DNA of 64,000 bases from Pseudomonas fluorescens (lineage in GTDB: Bacteria > Pseudomonadota > Gammaproteobacteria > Pseudomonadales > Pseudomonadaceae), in NCBI RefSeq assembly GCF_902497775.2, contig NZ_OZ024668.1:4076326-4140325 (forward strand). The letters run 5' to 3'. The first letter of the stretch is position 1. Each line of letters opens with the position of its first letter. Shown here piece by piece: positions 1-6,615 of the stretch. A program made the position numbers and the translations under genes. The notes beneath the pieces are model-generated. The model worked only from the letters and a program-made list of their open reading frames with translations, did not search any database and had not been told where the DNA came from.

Positions 1-215
1 TAGAACGCCGAGCGGATCACCGAACGCTTGATTGCCTCCGGCCAGGTTTCATCCCAGCGATCCACCGACCAGGCCCAGGCCAACTGATGCAGCAGGTGCG
101 CCGGACAGGTGTCGGGGTTGTACAGCGCACGCAGGGGGACTTCGGTGGTTTCAAAGCCGGCGGCTTCGATGGCCTGTTCGAGATCGGTACTGTTGAGCGG
201 GAGCAGACTGTCCAT
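1..215 (-). CDS. Tailocin baseplate protein gpI (tail protein I), 3' end outside window
   Basis: Only the first 71 codons are present; the gene runs off the left edge. The ATG at 215 lies 1 base after the gpJ stop and follows a GAGGAAGC ribosome site inside the gpJ end. The translated start (MDSLLPLNSTDLEQAI, then ALYNPDTCPAHLLHQLAWAW and SVDRWDETW) has the typical look of P2 gpI proteins, which sit at the baseplate rim and help attach the tail fibres. The order gpV-gpW-gpJ-gpI supports the call. A tail-fibre gene would be expected next, beyond the window. Confidence 0.85.
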   Translation of the reverse strand, partial: MDSLLPLNSTDLEQAIEAAGFETTEVPLRALYNPDTCPAHLLHQLAWAWSVDRWDETWPEAIKRSVIRSAF

Positions 216-216
216 G

Positions 217-1098
217 TCAGCTTCCTCGCGTCACGGTGATCCCTTCGCACCAGGCCGCTTGCGCCTGGGTCGGGCGGATGTCGGTCCAGTTGTTCAGGTC
301 GACTCGGCTGACGCCGTTGATATGCAACTGGGCGTCCACGCCGGAACGGGCAACTTGAGCGCCCAGGCGCCGGCGCGGATTGACCCAGGCTTGCAGCCGG
401 CTTTTGCACTCGGCAAGCGTCGCTTCAACCTCCGGGCCGCTGCCGCTCATGTGCACCATGGCATCGATGCGGTAGCGCAAGATCTGCGCACCTTGTACCG
501 TCAGGCGGTCGCCCACCGGGCGCACGTCATCGTCATTGAGCTTGAGCCGCACGGTGTCCAGCAGCGCAGCTGTGGCGCTGCCATCGCCTTCGAGCGCCAG
601 CACCGTCACCACCACCTGGGCCGGCGACGGGCTTTCGGCGCTGGCATCGGCCACCAGGCCGGAAGCGTTGCGGGCATGCAGGATGTAACTGTTGCGCGGA
701 CCCGCCGTGGTCAGCCCTTCATAGACCAGCTGCACTCGCTCACGCAGGGCGTCGTCTTCCTCGAGCACCAGCTGCGTTGGCGGCACCGTGCTGGTGTCCT
801 GAGCCTGCACCACCAGGCGCTGCAGTTGTACATTGGCCGCCAGTTGATCCAGATCGGAACCCTGCGCATAAGCCAGCAACAGTGCCTTGGCGGCATCGTT
901 GACCCGTGCGCGGTTGAGCAGCTTGCGGTAGGCGCCGACTTCCAACAGTTTGTTCACCGGGTCGCTTTCGACTGCGGCGTCCCAGTTGTCGCCCATATGC
1001 GACCGGAAGGTCGCCAGGTCAGCCTGGAAGAGTTCCTCGAAATCGAGGTCTTCCAGAACCTGCGGCGCGGGCAGCGCCGAAAGATCCACACTACTCAT
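217..1098 (-). CDS. Tailocin baseplate protein gpJ
   Basis: A 293-residue homologue of P2 gpJ, a baseplate wedge component of contractile tails. The chosen ATG at 1098 follows a very strong ribosome site (GGAGGTGACGGC) and overlaps the gpW stop by four bases (ATGA); an upstream in-frame start at 1215 would lie deep inside gpW. Family features visible are the start MSSVDLSALPAPQVLEDLDF, the stretch DPVNKLLEVGAYRKLL around residue 45, and the conserved C-terminal region with LNNWTDI. It is translationally coupled to gpW before it and gpI after it. Confidence 0.92.
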   Translation of the reverse strand: MSSVDLSALPAPQVLEDLDFEELFQADLATFRSHMGDNWDAAVESDPVNKLLEVGAYRKLLNRARVNDAAKALLLAYAQGSDLDQLAANVQLQRLVVQAQDTSTVPPTQLVLEEDDALRERVQLVYEGLTTAGPRNSYILHARNASGLVADASAESPSPAQVVVTVLALEGDGSATAALLDTVRLKLNDDDVRPVGDRLTVQGAQILRYRIDAMVHMSGSGPEVEATLAECKSRLQAWVNPRRRLGAQVARSGVDAQLHINGVSRVDLNNWTDIRPTQAQAAWCEGITVTRGS

Positions 1099-1421
1099 GC
1101 CGTCACCTCCAAAGTCTGGTTGGCGCCCTGGTACTGTCCGCTCAGTTGCAGAGTGATCTGCCCGCCCACCACTGCCGTTACTCGGACCCGCTCCAGCTTC
1201 AGTCGTGGCTCCCAACGGCCCAGTGCGCGCGCCACCTCCGCCTGCACCGCGCTTTTCCAGCCTTCGTTGACCGGCAAGTCGACGAAGCGGCGCAGCTTGC
1301 TGCCGTATTCCGGGCGCATGCGCCGGCTGCCCAGTGGCGTAGTGAGGATGTCTTCGATGGACTGGCGCAAATGTGCAATGCCGGATAACGGCTGGCCGCT
1401 CCGGCGATCCATGCCGATCAT
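1095..1421 (-). CDS. Tailocin baseplate protein gpW (gp25-like wedge protein)
   Basis: A 108-residue protein of the P2 gpW / T4 gp25 family. These small proteins form the inner baseplate wedge and start sheath polymerisation. The family signature is clear: SIEDILTTPLGSRRMRPEYGS near residues 21-41, with the invariant TPLGSR-RPEYG pattern. ATG at 1421 follows GGAGAACATCA. The gene sits 46 bases after gpV, with an intrinsic terminator-like hairpin between them, and overlaps gpJ by 4 bases. Confidence 0.92.
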   Translation of the reverse strand: MIGMDRRSGQPLSGIAHLRQSIEDILTTPLGSRRMRPEYGSKLRRFVDLPVNEGWKSAVQAEVARALGRWEPRLKLERVRVTAVVGGQITLQLSGQYQGANQTLEVTA

Positions 1422-1437
1422 TGATGTTCTCCAGGCG

Positions 1438-1463
1438 TAAAAAAGCCCGCAGTGGGCGGGCCG
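1438..1463 (-). terminator. Intrinsic terminator-like hairpin between gpV and gpW
   Basis: On the minus strand a GCCCGC stem, short loop and GCGGGC are followed by six T residues. It lies directly after the gpV stop (1468) and before gpW (1421), inside the baseplate operon. By its sequence it should terminate at least part of the transcripts. Confidence 0.6.
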
Positions 1464-1467
1464 GTTT

Positions 1468-2028
1468 TCAGTGTTTGTGATTGGCGGTGTTGCCGCCGGT
1501 GTCGATGATCTTACCGCCGCCGAGGATGTCGCCGGTTACCCGCAGGGGTCCGTTGATGTGCACCTCGCCAGTCAGGGTGATACTCGCAGCATTCGCGGTG
1601 ATGGCCTGATCCGTTACCACTGCAGAGCTGCTGCCAACCTTGATGTTGACGGTACCGCTGGGGAGCTCGATGCTGTAGCTGCGGGCCTGCCAGTCGTAGA
1701 CCAGCGAGCCACCATCGTCGAAGCGCCAGACCTCGACATGCTCGCGATTGTCCGCTGGCGCCCCGGCGTTGCCGTACAGGCCAGGCACGAAAGTGCCTTG
1801 TGCAGGTTCACCGCTCGGGCTGATCAACACCCCTTGCTCGTTTAGGCTGGGCGCACGCCAGTGGCGCACCTTGCCAGCGGCCTGGCTGTGCCAGCGCAAC
1901 CAGGCGCTGGTCCAGCCGGCGCCGTCGGCCACTCGCACTCGAGCGGCGGCAAGGTCAACAGCGACCACCCGGCAGGGAATCACCAGGCCGGCGAGCATGC
2001 GGTCGTGCATGGCGCTGGCGTAGCTCAT
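1468..2028 (-). CDS. Tailocin baseplate spike protein gpV
   Basis: A 186-residue homologue of P2 gpV, the trimeric central spike that pierces the target outer membrane. The N-terminal half is the OB-fold part (residues about 15-100, with ISPSGEPAQGTFVPGLYG); the C-terminal part is a beta-helix rich in G, T and V. It ends in NTANHKH, giving the HxH pair that in P2-type spikes binds an iron ion at the needle tip. ATG at 2028 overlaps the upstream stop (ATGA) and has a GGAGGA ribosome site. The apex function is inferred from the family. Confidence 0.93.
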   Translation of the reverse strand: MSYASAMHDRMLAGLVIPCRVVAVDLAAARVRVADGAGWTSAWLRWHSQAAGKVRHWRAPSLNEQGVLISPSGEPAQGTFVPGLYGNAGAPADNREHVEVWRFDDGGSLVYDWQARSYSIELPSGTVNIKVGSSSAVVTDQAITANAASITLTGEVHINGPLRVTGDILGGGKIIDTGGNTANHKH

Positions 2029-2543
2029 TGCATATCCTCCGGCGATTGGTAATCCGCTTCAAAGCCCGCACCGGTATCGGGGCTGAAGGCAAAGGCCAGC
2101 GGGCCCGGTTCAACGGGCCATGGCCATTGCTCGGCCCCCAGATACAGCACCTGCTCCCACTGCACCCGCCAACTGATTGGTGAAGTCGAGTCTGCTGCAG
2201 GTTGGACTACCGACGCCTGGACATTTTTGGCAGCCTCGACAAAGTCCATTTGCCAGAACTGCTGGCGCAACAAAATGGTCAACTGCATTGCCAGGGCAGT
2301 CACCAACAGCGGTGCCGGCGCAACACCGGCATCAACCAGGATGCGTGCTTCGAAGCTTGCCAGGATGCAACAGCGGCCATCGCCTGGATCTGCTGCGGGC
2401 TTAGAACCGGTTATAGCGTGATACAGCGCAGGAAGCGCCGTGTTCTGATCCGCTGCGGTATAGGCTGCAACGGTTTCAAGTTGAGGCATAGCGGCCTTGA
2501 TAGTCGCGGTAATGGCCTCGTGCAACGTCGTTAATTCGTTCAC
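2025..2543 (-). CDS. Conserved tailocin protein, PA0615-like
   Basis: A 172-residue protein starting with GTG at 2543 after a GAGGAGCGCAG ribosome site. Its place between the lysis genes and gpV is that of PA0615 in the P. aeruginosa R-pyocin cluster, whose role is not established. The sequence shows no membrane segment or catalytic motif; the middle (ILLRQQFWQMDFVEAA) and C-terminal half (WRVQWEQVLYLG) resemble phage tail completion or terminator proteins in character, but that is inference. The stop overlaps the gpV start. Confidence is high that it is a gene, low on function. Confidence 0.8.
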   Translation of the reverse strand: MNELTTLHEAITATIKAAMPQLETVAAYTAADQNTALPALYHAITGSKPAADPGDGRCCILASFEARILVDAGVAPAPLLVTALAMQLTILLRQQFWQMDFVEAAKNVQASVVQPAADSTSPISWRVQWEQVLYLGAEQWPWPVEPGPLAFAFSPDTGAGFEADYQSPEDMQ

Positions 2544-2662
2544 CTGCGCTCCTCGGCAACATTATCGTCAGGCACACGAAATCCGTGCGCCATCGCTCGG
2601 TCGGTTTGAGGGAGTTGTGCCTTGATGTTGCGGCACGAGGCACCTGTTGAAACCAGGTGCAT
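2540..2662 (-). CDS. Possible 40-residue ORF before the PA0615-like gene
   Basis: An ORF beginning MHLVSTGASCRNIKAQLPQT ends with TGA overlapping the GTG start of the next gene (GTGA), an arrangement typical of coupled phage genes. There is no convincing ribosome site, the ORF opens inside an inverted repeat (GCACCTG/CAGGTGC, about 2640-2660), and no family is recognised. It can be read in frame back to 2722, inside the preceding gene. It may instead be leader sequence or a gene remnant. Confidence 0.25.
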   Translation of the reverse strand: MHLVSTGASCRNIKAQLPQTDRAMAHGFRVPDDNVAEERR

Positions 2663-2673
2663 TGGATAAGGGA

Positions 2674-3330
2674 CTAGTGGGTAGTCGCGTGATCCGTCGG
2701 GGCTCTCAAGTGTCGCCACCAAGTCACCACAGCCGCCAGCAGACTCAGCACAGCCATCAGCACGGAAACTACCAGCCCGCGTTGCGCGCGCTCATCGCCA
2801 ACCGATACAACATGCTTGAGCAGGCTGTCATCAAACAGCAACCGACCGTCGAGCGAGTGCATTTCACGAACAATCACGTCCTCGGATATGCGCTCGACCA
2901 GCAACGCTACGTTCGCCTTTTCAGACAGTTGCGAGGATTGCAAAATATCTTTAGGCACATACACAGTCCGCCGCTGGTCTTCGCGTTCACCCGGCAGTCT
3001 GAACCTTACCCCCATGCGCATCAGCGATTGATCATAGTTCCACACCTCGGACCACCCCGTCAGCCGGCCTTCCAGGCCTTGCATTTGAAGAGGATTCGGC
3101 GTGGTATAGCCCTGAATGCTGCTCATGGATAAAACTGCAAACAACGACGTGACGACTACCAGCATGCAGTAAATCTTGATCTGTGATTTGGGTGGCTGCG
3201 ATGTGATCTGAGAGAACACCGAAGGCATGGGATTCCTTTCAAGACTGGGCAATTCTTTGCCAACCCTAGCACGCAAAGCATCTGTGCTGTCCGTGATGCA
3301 GCTGTCCGCGTCGGCAAAAACCTGATTCAT
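2674..3330 (-). CDS. Unknown two-helix membrane protein in the tailocin lysis region
   Basis: A 218-residue protein of unrecognised family. Visible architecture: a hydrophilic N-terminus, a membrane helix at about 52-73 (IYCMLVVVTSLFAVLSM), a soluble segment at about 74-185 with a basic, beta-like pattern (GVRFRLPGEREDQRRTVYVP), a second helix at about 187-207 (GLVVSVLMAVLSLLAAVVTWW) and a short basic tail. Both ends would be cytoplasmic with a periplasmic domain between. ATG at 3330 lies 4 bases after the holin stop and uses AAGGAG in the holin end; ATG at 3228 (184 residues) also has a good AAAGGAAT site and could be the true start. The position suggests a role in lysis or envelope disruption, but nothing in the sequence proves it. 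Confidence 0.65.
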   Translation of the reverse strand: MNQVFADADSCITDSTDALRARVGKELPSLERNPMPSVFSQITSQPPKSQIKIYCMLVVVTSLFAVLSMSSIQGYTTPNPLQMQGLEGRLTGWSEVWNYDQSLMRMGVRFRLPGEREDQRRTVYVPKDILQSSQLSEKANVALLVERISEDVIVREMHSLDGRLLFDDSLLKHVVSVGDERAQRGLVVSVLMAVLSLLAAVVTWWRHLRAPTDHATTH

Positions 3331-3334
3331 CGCC

Positions 3335-3688
3335 TCACTCCTTGTTGCCAGGGCTCTCCATGTTTGGCGATTGCGTCTCGATGCCCAGCCGCCGGGCCGC
3401 CCATCGCTCATAAAGGCCAATGGCGACATCGGCGCCGGCCATGGCGGTGAGGCAACCAAAAGCGCTGGCGCTCCAGATCGACATGCCGCTGGCGTACAGC
3501 AGCATCACCGTGGACACGCCGCAGACCATGCAGGCCCCCGAGCGCAATAACAGGCGCCGAAAAAGCGCCCAACCTCGGGCACCGGCCTTGTCCGCGCGCC
3601 ACATCTCTCCGGAAAGGCCGCCCAGCAAGGCCAGGACGATCACCAGCCAGATCGGCATTTCCAGCAACGTCTGTTGCTCGTTTGTCAC
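3335..3688 (-). CDS. Phage/tailocin holin
   Basis: A 117-residue small membrane protein with three hydrophobic segments (about 12-27, 46-66 and 71-91), including IWLVIVLALLGGLSGEMWR and SGACMVCGVSTVMLLYASGM. It closely resembles the holin at the start of Pseudomonas R-pyocin lysis and tail operons (PA0614 type). Holins form inner-membrane lesions that let tailocin particles be released by lysis. The start is GTG at 3688 behind AAGGAG with 8-base spacing. No endolysin is seen next to it; in the related pyocin loci that gene lies further down the tail operon. Confidence 0.85.
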   Translation of the reverse strand: MTNEQQTLLEMPIWLVIVLALLGGLSGEMWRADKAGARGWALFRRLLLRSGACMVCGVSTVMLLYASGMSIWSASAFGCLTAMAGADVAIGLYERWAARRLGIETQSPNMESPGNKE

Positions 3689-3936
3689 TGTCCTGTCTCC
3701 TTGGTAGTTCCGCTCGGCAGCTTGCCAGCGGCTTTTTTGTACCGTTACCCCCCTGCGAGGTAAAAACGGGTAAAGTTCATCTATCGATTAGCGTCTGAAA
3801 GAGCAGGCGCCGTGGCTCACGACAAGGCTCAGCATTGGCTGAAAAGAGATTCAGCGAATACATCGCTATAGCGAAAACTCGAAATACCGTTTTACCCGCC
3901 ACATACAATCCAATTATTTGAATCACCTGAATCGCC
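3689..3936. promoter_or_regulatory. Divergent control region between holin and immunity gene
   Basis: This 248-base, relatively AT-rich gap separates the minus-strand holin/tail operon from the plus-strand immunity gene. It holds two GGTAAA boxes 10 bases apart (3759-3764 and 3769-3774) and a related TTTACCCG on the plus strand at 3891-3898, so CGGGTAAA occurs as a widely spaced inverted pair. A TACAAT -10-like element lies at about 3904-3909 on the plus strand. No TGCAT element like those near the repressor is present. Function as a promoter is inferred. Confidence 0.4.
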
Positions 3937-4269
3937 ATGGAAAAAAACTACTATTTCAAGAACGTCCTGCTCGCCCTAGGCCTGTGCACAATAGGGACAG
4001 CAGTCTGGATGTACGACAACTCATTTTCAGCAGAGGAAAACCTGTTGTATTTCCTGGCTGCCAGTGCAAGCCTGGTGCTGTTCCCATTCTCGAGAAAGCT
4101 GATCGAACGATTCTTTCTCAGGTTTTCAACGCCGGAATTCTGGAGCCGTGGATTATTCATAGAGACGCCGGCTAAAAATGGCCTTTTTGCGCTGTTTTAT
4201 TTCGCCTGCATGGCGACAGCGATTCCCTTAGGCGGCGCTTACTTTATCTACCTGCTAATAAAAAGGTAG
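3937..4269 (+). CDS. Immunity protein for a pore-forming bacteriocin
   Basis: A 110-residue membrane protein with three clear hydrophobic helices (about 8-26, 34-51 and 84-107), of the size and layout of colicin E1/Ia and pyocin S5 immunity proteins. Such proteins sit in the inner membrane and block the helical hairpin of the cognate pore-forming toxin. The gene is convergent to the bacteriocin gene with only 31 bases between stops, the usual layout for pore-former immunity genes, which are transcribed constitutively on the opposite strand. ATG at 3937 lacks a strong ribosome site. Family assignment rests on topology plus context. Confidence 0.75.
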   Translation: MEKNYYFKNVLLALGLCTIGTAVWMYDNSFSAEENLLYFLAASASLVLFPFSRKLIERFFLRFSTPEFWSRGLFIETPAKNGLFALFYFACMATAIPLGGAYFIYLLIKR

Positions 4270-4300
4270 CCTGCGTTAGCCGCCTGTATGCTTGCGGCCT

Positions 4301-5407
4301 TCACAGCGCGATGACCGCATCGTTGAACTTCTTGACCAGCGCCTCATCGATGTACGCACCGGTCATCGCCATTAACAATGCAAAGGCAACCGCGCCCATC
4401 GCCGTCGAAGCGGCTGCCCCAAAAACAACGGCAAGTAATGCACTTGCGGCGCTGCCAGCAAAAAGTGTTTCCACTTTTAGAAAAGTGTTACTCCACTCTC
4501 CCGTCGTGTAGCTTTTCTTGATTTCTGTCAGCAGGTCGGCGTAATCAATGGCTTTACCGACATAACCGAAGGCCTTGCTGAACTGCTTCAGGTTTTTCGC
4601 CATTTGCTCCTTGTTCAGCGAATCCAATGCCTTGGCAATAGCCTGTCGATCCTTGACACTAAACTTCTTGTTCAACGCGTCTTTATATTTCTCGAACGCC
4701 GCCATGGCCTCCTTAGCATTGCCAATGCGCTTACCCTGGGCACTCGCTGCCAATGCTTGAGCTTGCCCGGCTAGCTGCCCACCCAGTTTCTGCGCCAAGT
4801 CCTTATAAAAATCTGCGGTAAACTTTAGCGCTGCCTTGTAATCAACCTCTGCCTTGGCTTTCTCGTCAGCCAGGCGTTTGGCTTCTTCGGCTTTTCGCTT
4901 TGCTTCAGCCTGTACTCGAGCTGCTTCCTGCGCTTTTCGCTGGGCTTCGATAGCCGCATGTTGCCGAGTGATTTCGGCATTTAGTTTACCCTGACGCTCC
5001 AGCAGGCTGGCGACCTGTTCATTGAGAAGCGTTGCGTTATAAGTAGCCATCAGCTTACCGATACTGTAGCTACTTTTAACCGCCTTCAATTCCGTTTGCA
5101 GCTCACTATTCTTTTTAATCAGCAACGTATTGATGACCGACACTTGCCGTTCCAGCACGACGACGGCCGCAGTATCGGCCAGCGGTGGAAACTGACTGGA
5201 CAACAGGTCGAGTTCTTTCTGCAGGTTGATCTCCAGGTTAGCGTGCGCAGCTTTGTAATCATTTTCGATGCCAATAACAGCTCCCAGCATGGGATTACCC
5301 ATCGGGTAGTTACCGAGAATACTGCCGCGTACCTGACCAGGGTTCAGACTGATAAATTCAACTGACCCGTCGCCGTAAATAATGGTCGTCGCTAGCTCTA
5401 GCGCCAT
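4301..5407 (-). CDS. Pore-forming colicin/pyocin-like bacteriocin
   Basis: A 368-residue toxin. The N-terminus (1-50) is short and Gly/Pro-rich; residues about 55-195 are strongly helical and include an Ala/Lys/Glu-rich coiled segment (EAKRKAEEAKRLADEKAKAE region); residues about 195-368 form a colicin-type pore domain, with amphipathic helices and a hydrophobic hairpin at about 314-350 (AGSAASALLAVVFGAAASTA then MGAVAFALLMAMTG). The ATG at 5407 follows GAAAGGGAA; an in-frame ATG at 5488 lies inside the preceding possible ORF. It would be released by lysis, enter sensitive relatives and depolarise the inner membrane. No pyocin S-type translocation domain is recognisable, and it is shorter than pyocin S5. 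The convergent immunity gene supports the call. Confidence 0.85.
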   Translation of the reverse strand: MALELATTIIYGDGSVEFISLNPGQVRGSILGNYPMGNPMLGAVIGIENDYKAAHANLEINLQKELDLLSSQFPPLADTAAVVVLERQVSVINTLLIKKNSELQTELKAVKSSYSIGKLMATYNATLLNEQVASLLERQGKLNAEITRQHAAIEAQRKAQEAARVQAEAKRKAEEAKRLADEKAKAEVDYKAALKFTADFYKDLAQKLGGQLAGQAQALAASAQGKRIGNAKEAMAAFEKYKDALNKKFSVKDRQAIAKALDSLNKEQMAKNLKQFSKAFGYVGKAIDYADLLTEIKKSYTTGEWSNTFLKVETLFAGSAASALLAVVFGAAASTAMGAVAFALLMAMTGAYIDEALVKKFNDAVIAL

Positions 5408-5420
5408 AAAAAATTCCCTT

Positions 5421-5678
5421 TCAAAACTGAAGCTGCTCGGCATCGTGCCAGCAGCGTATTGGGTAGAACCGATCGCTCGGCATTCCAAAAAGCCCGGCCT
5501 CCCCAGGCTTTTCAGTAATGCGTTGTCGAACCGCCCGCCACGACTGGTGCGCTGGGCGACTCCGCTTCAAATTGTTCTTCCGGCCGCGGCCACCTGCCCG
5601 CCGGATAACTGCTTCTGGTGCTTTACGCTGCACACCCGGGCCAGTTGCCAACCCTCTGAACAGTTCAGGCCTGTTCAT
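5421..5678 (-). CDS. Possible small basic protein upstream of the bacteriocin
   Basis: An 85-residue ORF (MNRPELFRGLATGPGVQRKA...) lies between a predicted promoter (5720-5748) and the bacteriocin start, with its TGA 13 bases before the bacteriocin ATG. A modest AAAGG site precedes the ATG at 5678. The product would be very basic, with an RRAGGRGRKNNLKRSRP stretch. I recognise no family and see no resemblance to the activator PrtN. It could be a regulator, a leader peptide, or simply untranslated leader sequence. Confidence 0.35.
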   Translation of the reverse strand: MNRPELFRGLATGPGVQRKAPEAVIRRAGGRGRKNNLKRSRPAHQSWRAVRQRITEKPGEAGLFGMPSDRFYPIRCWHDAEQLQF

Positions 5679-5719
5679 CGCTGCCTTTGTCACTGCCGGT
5701 GTCGACCGGCTTGAGACAA

Positions 5720-5748
5720 AGATTATGCATTGATGCATATACAGTCAA
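5720..5748 (-). promoter_or_regulatory. Predicted sigma-70 promoter for the bacteriocin unit
   Basis: On the minus strand TTGACT (5748-5743) and TAATCT (5725-5720) are spaced by 17 bases; CATAAT one register upstream is an alternative -10. Transcription would start near 5713 and run into the small ORF and bacteriocin. TGCAT operator-like palindromes cover the spacer and both hexamers, which fits direct repression. Confidence 0.55.
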
Positions 5749-5793
5749 TGCATTTGTGGAAATATTTATGCGCAGGAAAATGCATCTATGCAT
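5725..5793. promoter_or_regulatory. TGCAT operator cluster at the bacteriocin promoter
   Basis: Three elements are seen: TGCATTGATGCA (5726-5737), TGCATATACAGTCAATGCA (5734-5752, overlapping the first) and TGCATCTATGCA (5781-5792). The 19-base element shares its TACAGT core and TGCAT flanks with one at the repressor promoter. They are probable binding sites for the adjacent LexA-like repressor. Confidence 0.55.
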
Positions 5794-5840
5794 GTAAGGC
5801 TTGATCTACCTGGGCTGGACCGATTTCCTGCAGGCGAAAA

Positions 5841-5863
5841 AAAACCCGCCGAAGCGGGCTTTT
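5841..5863 (-). terminator. Terminator after the prtR-like gene
   Basis: CCCGC-CGAA-GCGGG hairpin flanked by A/T runs; read on the minus strand it ends in eight T residues, 18 bases after the repressor stop. Confidence 0.75.
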
Positions 5864-5880
5864 CTGAGGACGTGGACTAC

Positions 5881-6615
5881 TCAGCGGGCGTACATACCCC
5901 ACCAGAACACATGCCCGAGGATGCTGATCTGCTCCTCCTGCATCTGCTGGAAGCTGTAGTCTTCATCCGGGTGCTCGTCGCGATTGAAGCTGCGCAGGCG
6001 AATGCCGGTAGGCAGGCGATAGAGCTGCTTTACCCGCAACTGGCCGTTATGGTTGATGGCGTACAGGTCGCCGTCGACGATGTCGCCGATGCCACTTTTA
6101 CCGGCGTTGACGCCGACCGTGGCGCCGTCACGCAGTACCGGCAACATGCTGTTGCCGCGCACCGTCACGCACTTGGCCTGATCGAACTGCACGCCGTTGT
6201 GGCGCAGGCTGCGCTTGCCGAAGCGCAGGCTGGCCTTCTCGCTTTCTTCGATGACGAATCTTCCTGATCCTGCTGCCAACTCGACCTCGCGAAGAAACGG
6301 AATGGACACCTCGTCGTCCTCGACCGGGGTGTCGTCATCCCACAGGCTGATATCGTGCAACTCTGCATGACTGCGGCCAGGCGCGGCTTCACGGCTTTCG
6401 CCGAGCTCGGCGCGACCGCGCAACTGGTCGGTGCTCACGCCGAAGTACTCGGCGATCTTCGACACGTGTTTATCGGACGGGTCGACGATTTTCTCGCTGA
6501 GAATACGCGACAGGGTGGATTGCGGCACGCCGGTACGCCGGTGCAGCTCCGTGGGGGAGAGACCGTGGCGATCGAGCAGTGCTCTGAGGACGGATGCTAC
6601 GTTGCGTTTTTGCAT
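5881..6615 (-). CDS. prtR: LexA/CI-like tailocin repressor (PrtR type)
   Basis: A 244-residue repressor with an N-terminal helix-turn-helix (about 5-60; GLSPTELHRRTGVPQSTLSR) and a C-terminal S24 self-cleavage domain. The cleavage pair is Ala115-Gly116 (VELAAGSGRF), the catalytic serine Ser156 (VRGNSMLPV) and the lysine Lys196 (QLRVKQLY). Family knowledge: activated RecA triggers self-cleavage after DNA damage and derepresses pyocin genes. The ATG at 6615 was chosen because MQKRNVASVLRALLDRHG begins the DNA-binding domain; an ATG at 6624 falls inside the predicted -10 box. No separate prtN homologue is visible in this window. Confidence 0.88.
   Translation of the reverse strand: MQKRNVASVLRALLDRHGLSPTELHRRTGVPQSTLSRILSEKIVDPSDKHVSKIAEYFGVSTDQLRGRAELGESREAAPGRSHAELHDISLWDDDTPVEDDEVSIPFLREVELAAGSGRFVIEESEKASLRFGKRSLRHNGVQFDQAKCVTVRGNSMLPVLRDGATVGVNAGKSGIGDIVDGDLYAINHNGQLRVKQLYRLPTGIRLRSFNRDEHPDEDYSFQQMQEEQISILGHVFWWGMYAR

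Noticed and set aside
109..1440. 443-residue plus-strand ORF opposite the baseplate genes
   Set aside because: Antisense to coupled gpI, gpJ and gpW genes, which have ribosome sites and family motifs.
5421..5738. Longer version of the small ORF starting at 5738
   Set aside because: That start lies inside the predicted promoter and operator, upstream of the expected transcript start.
3689..5760. PrtN P-box repeats
   Set aside because: No run of ATTG-spaced P-box repeats was found upstream of the holin or bacteriocin.
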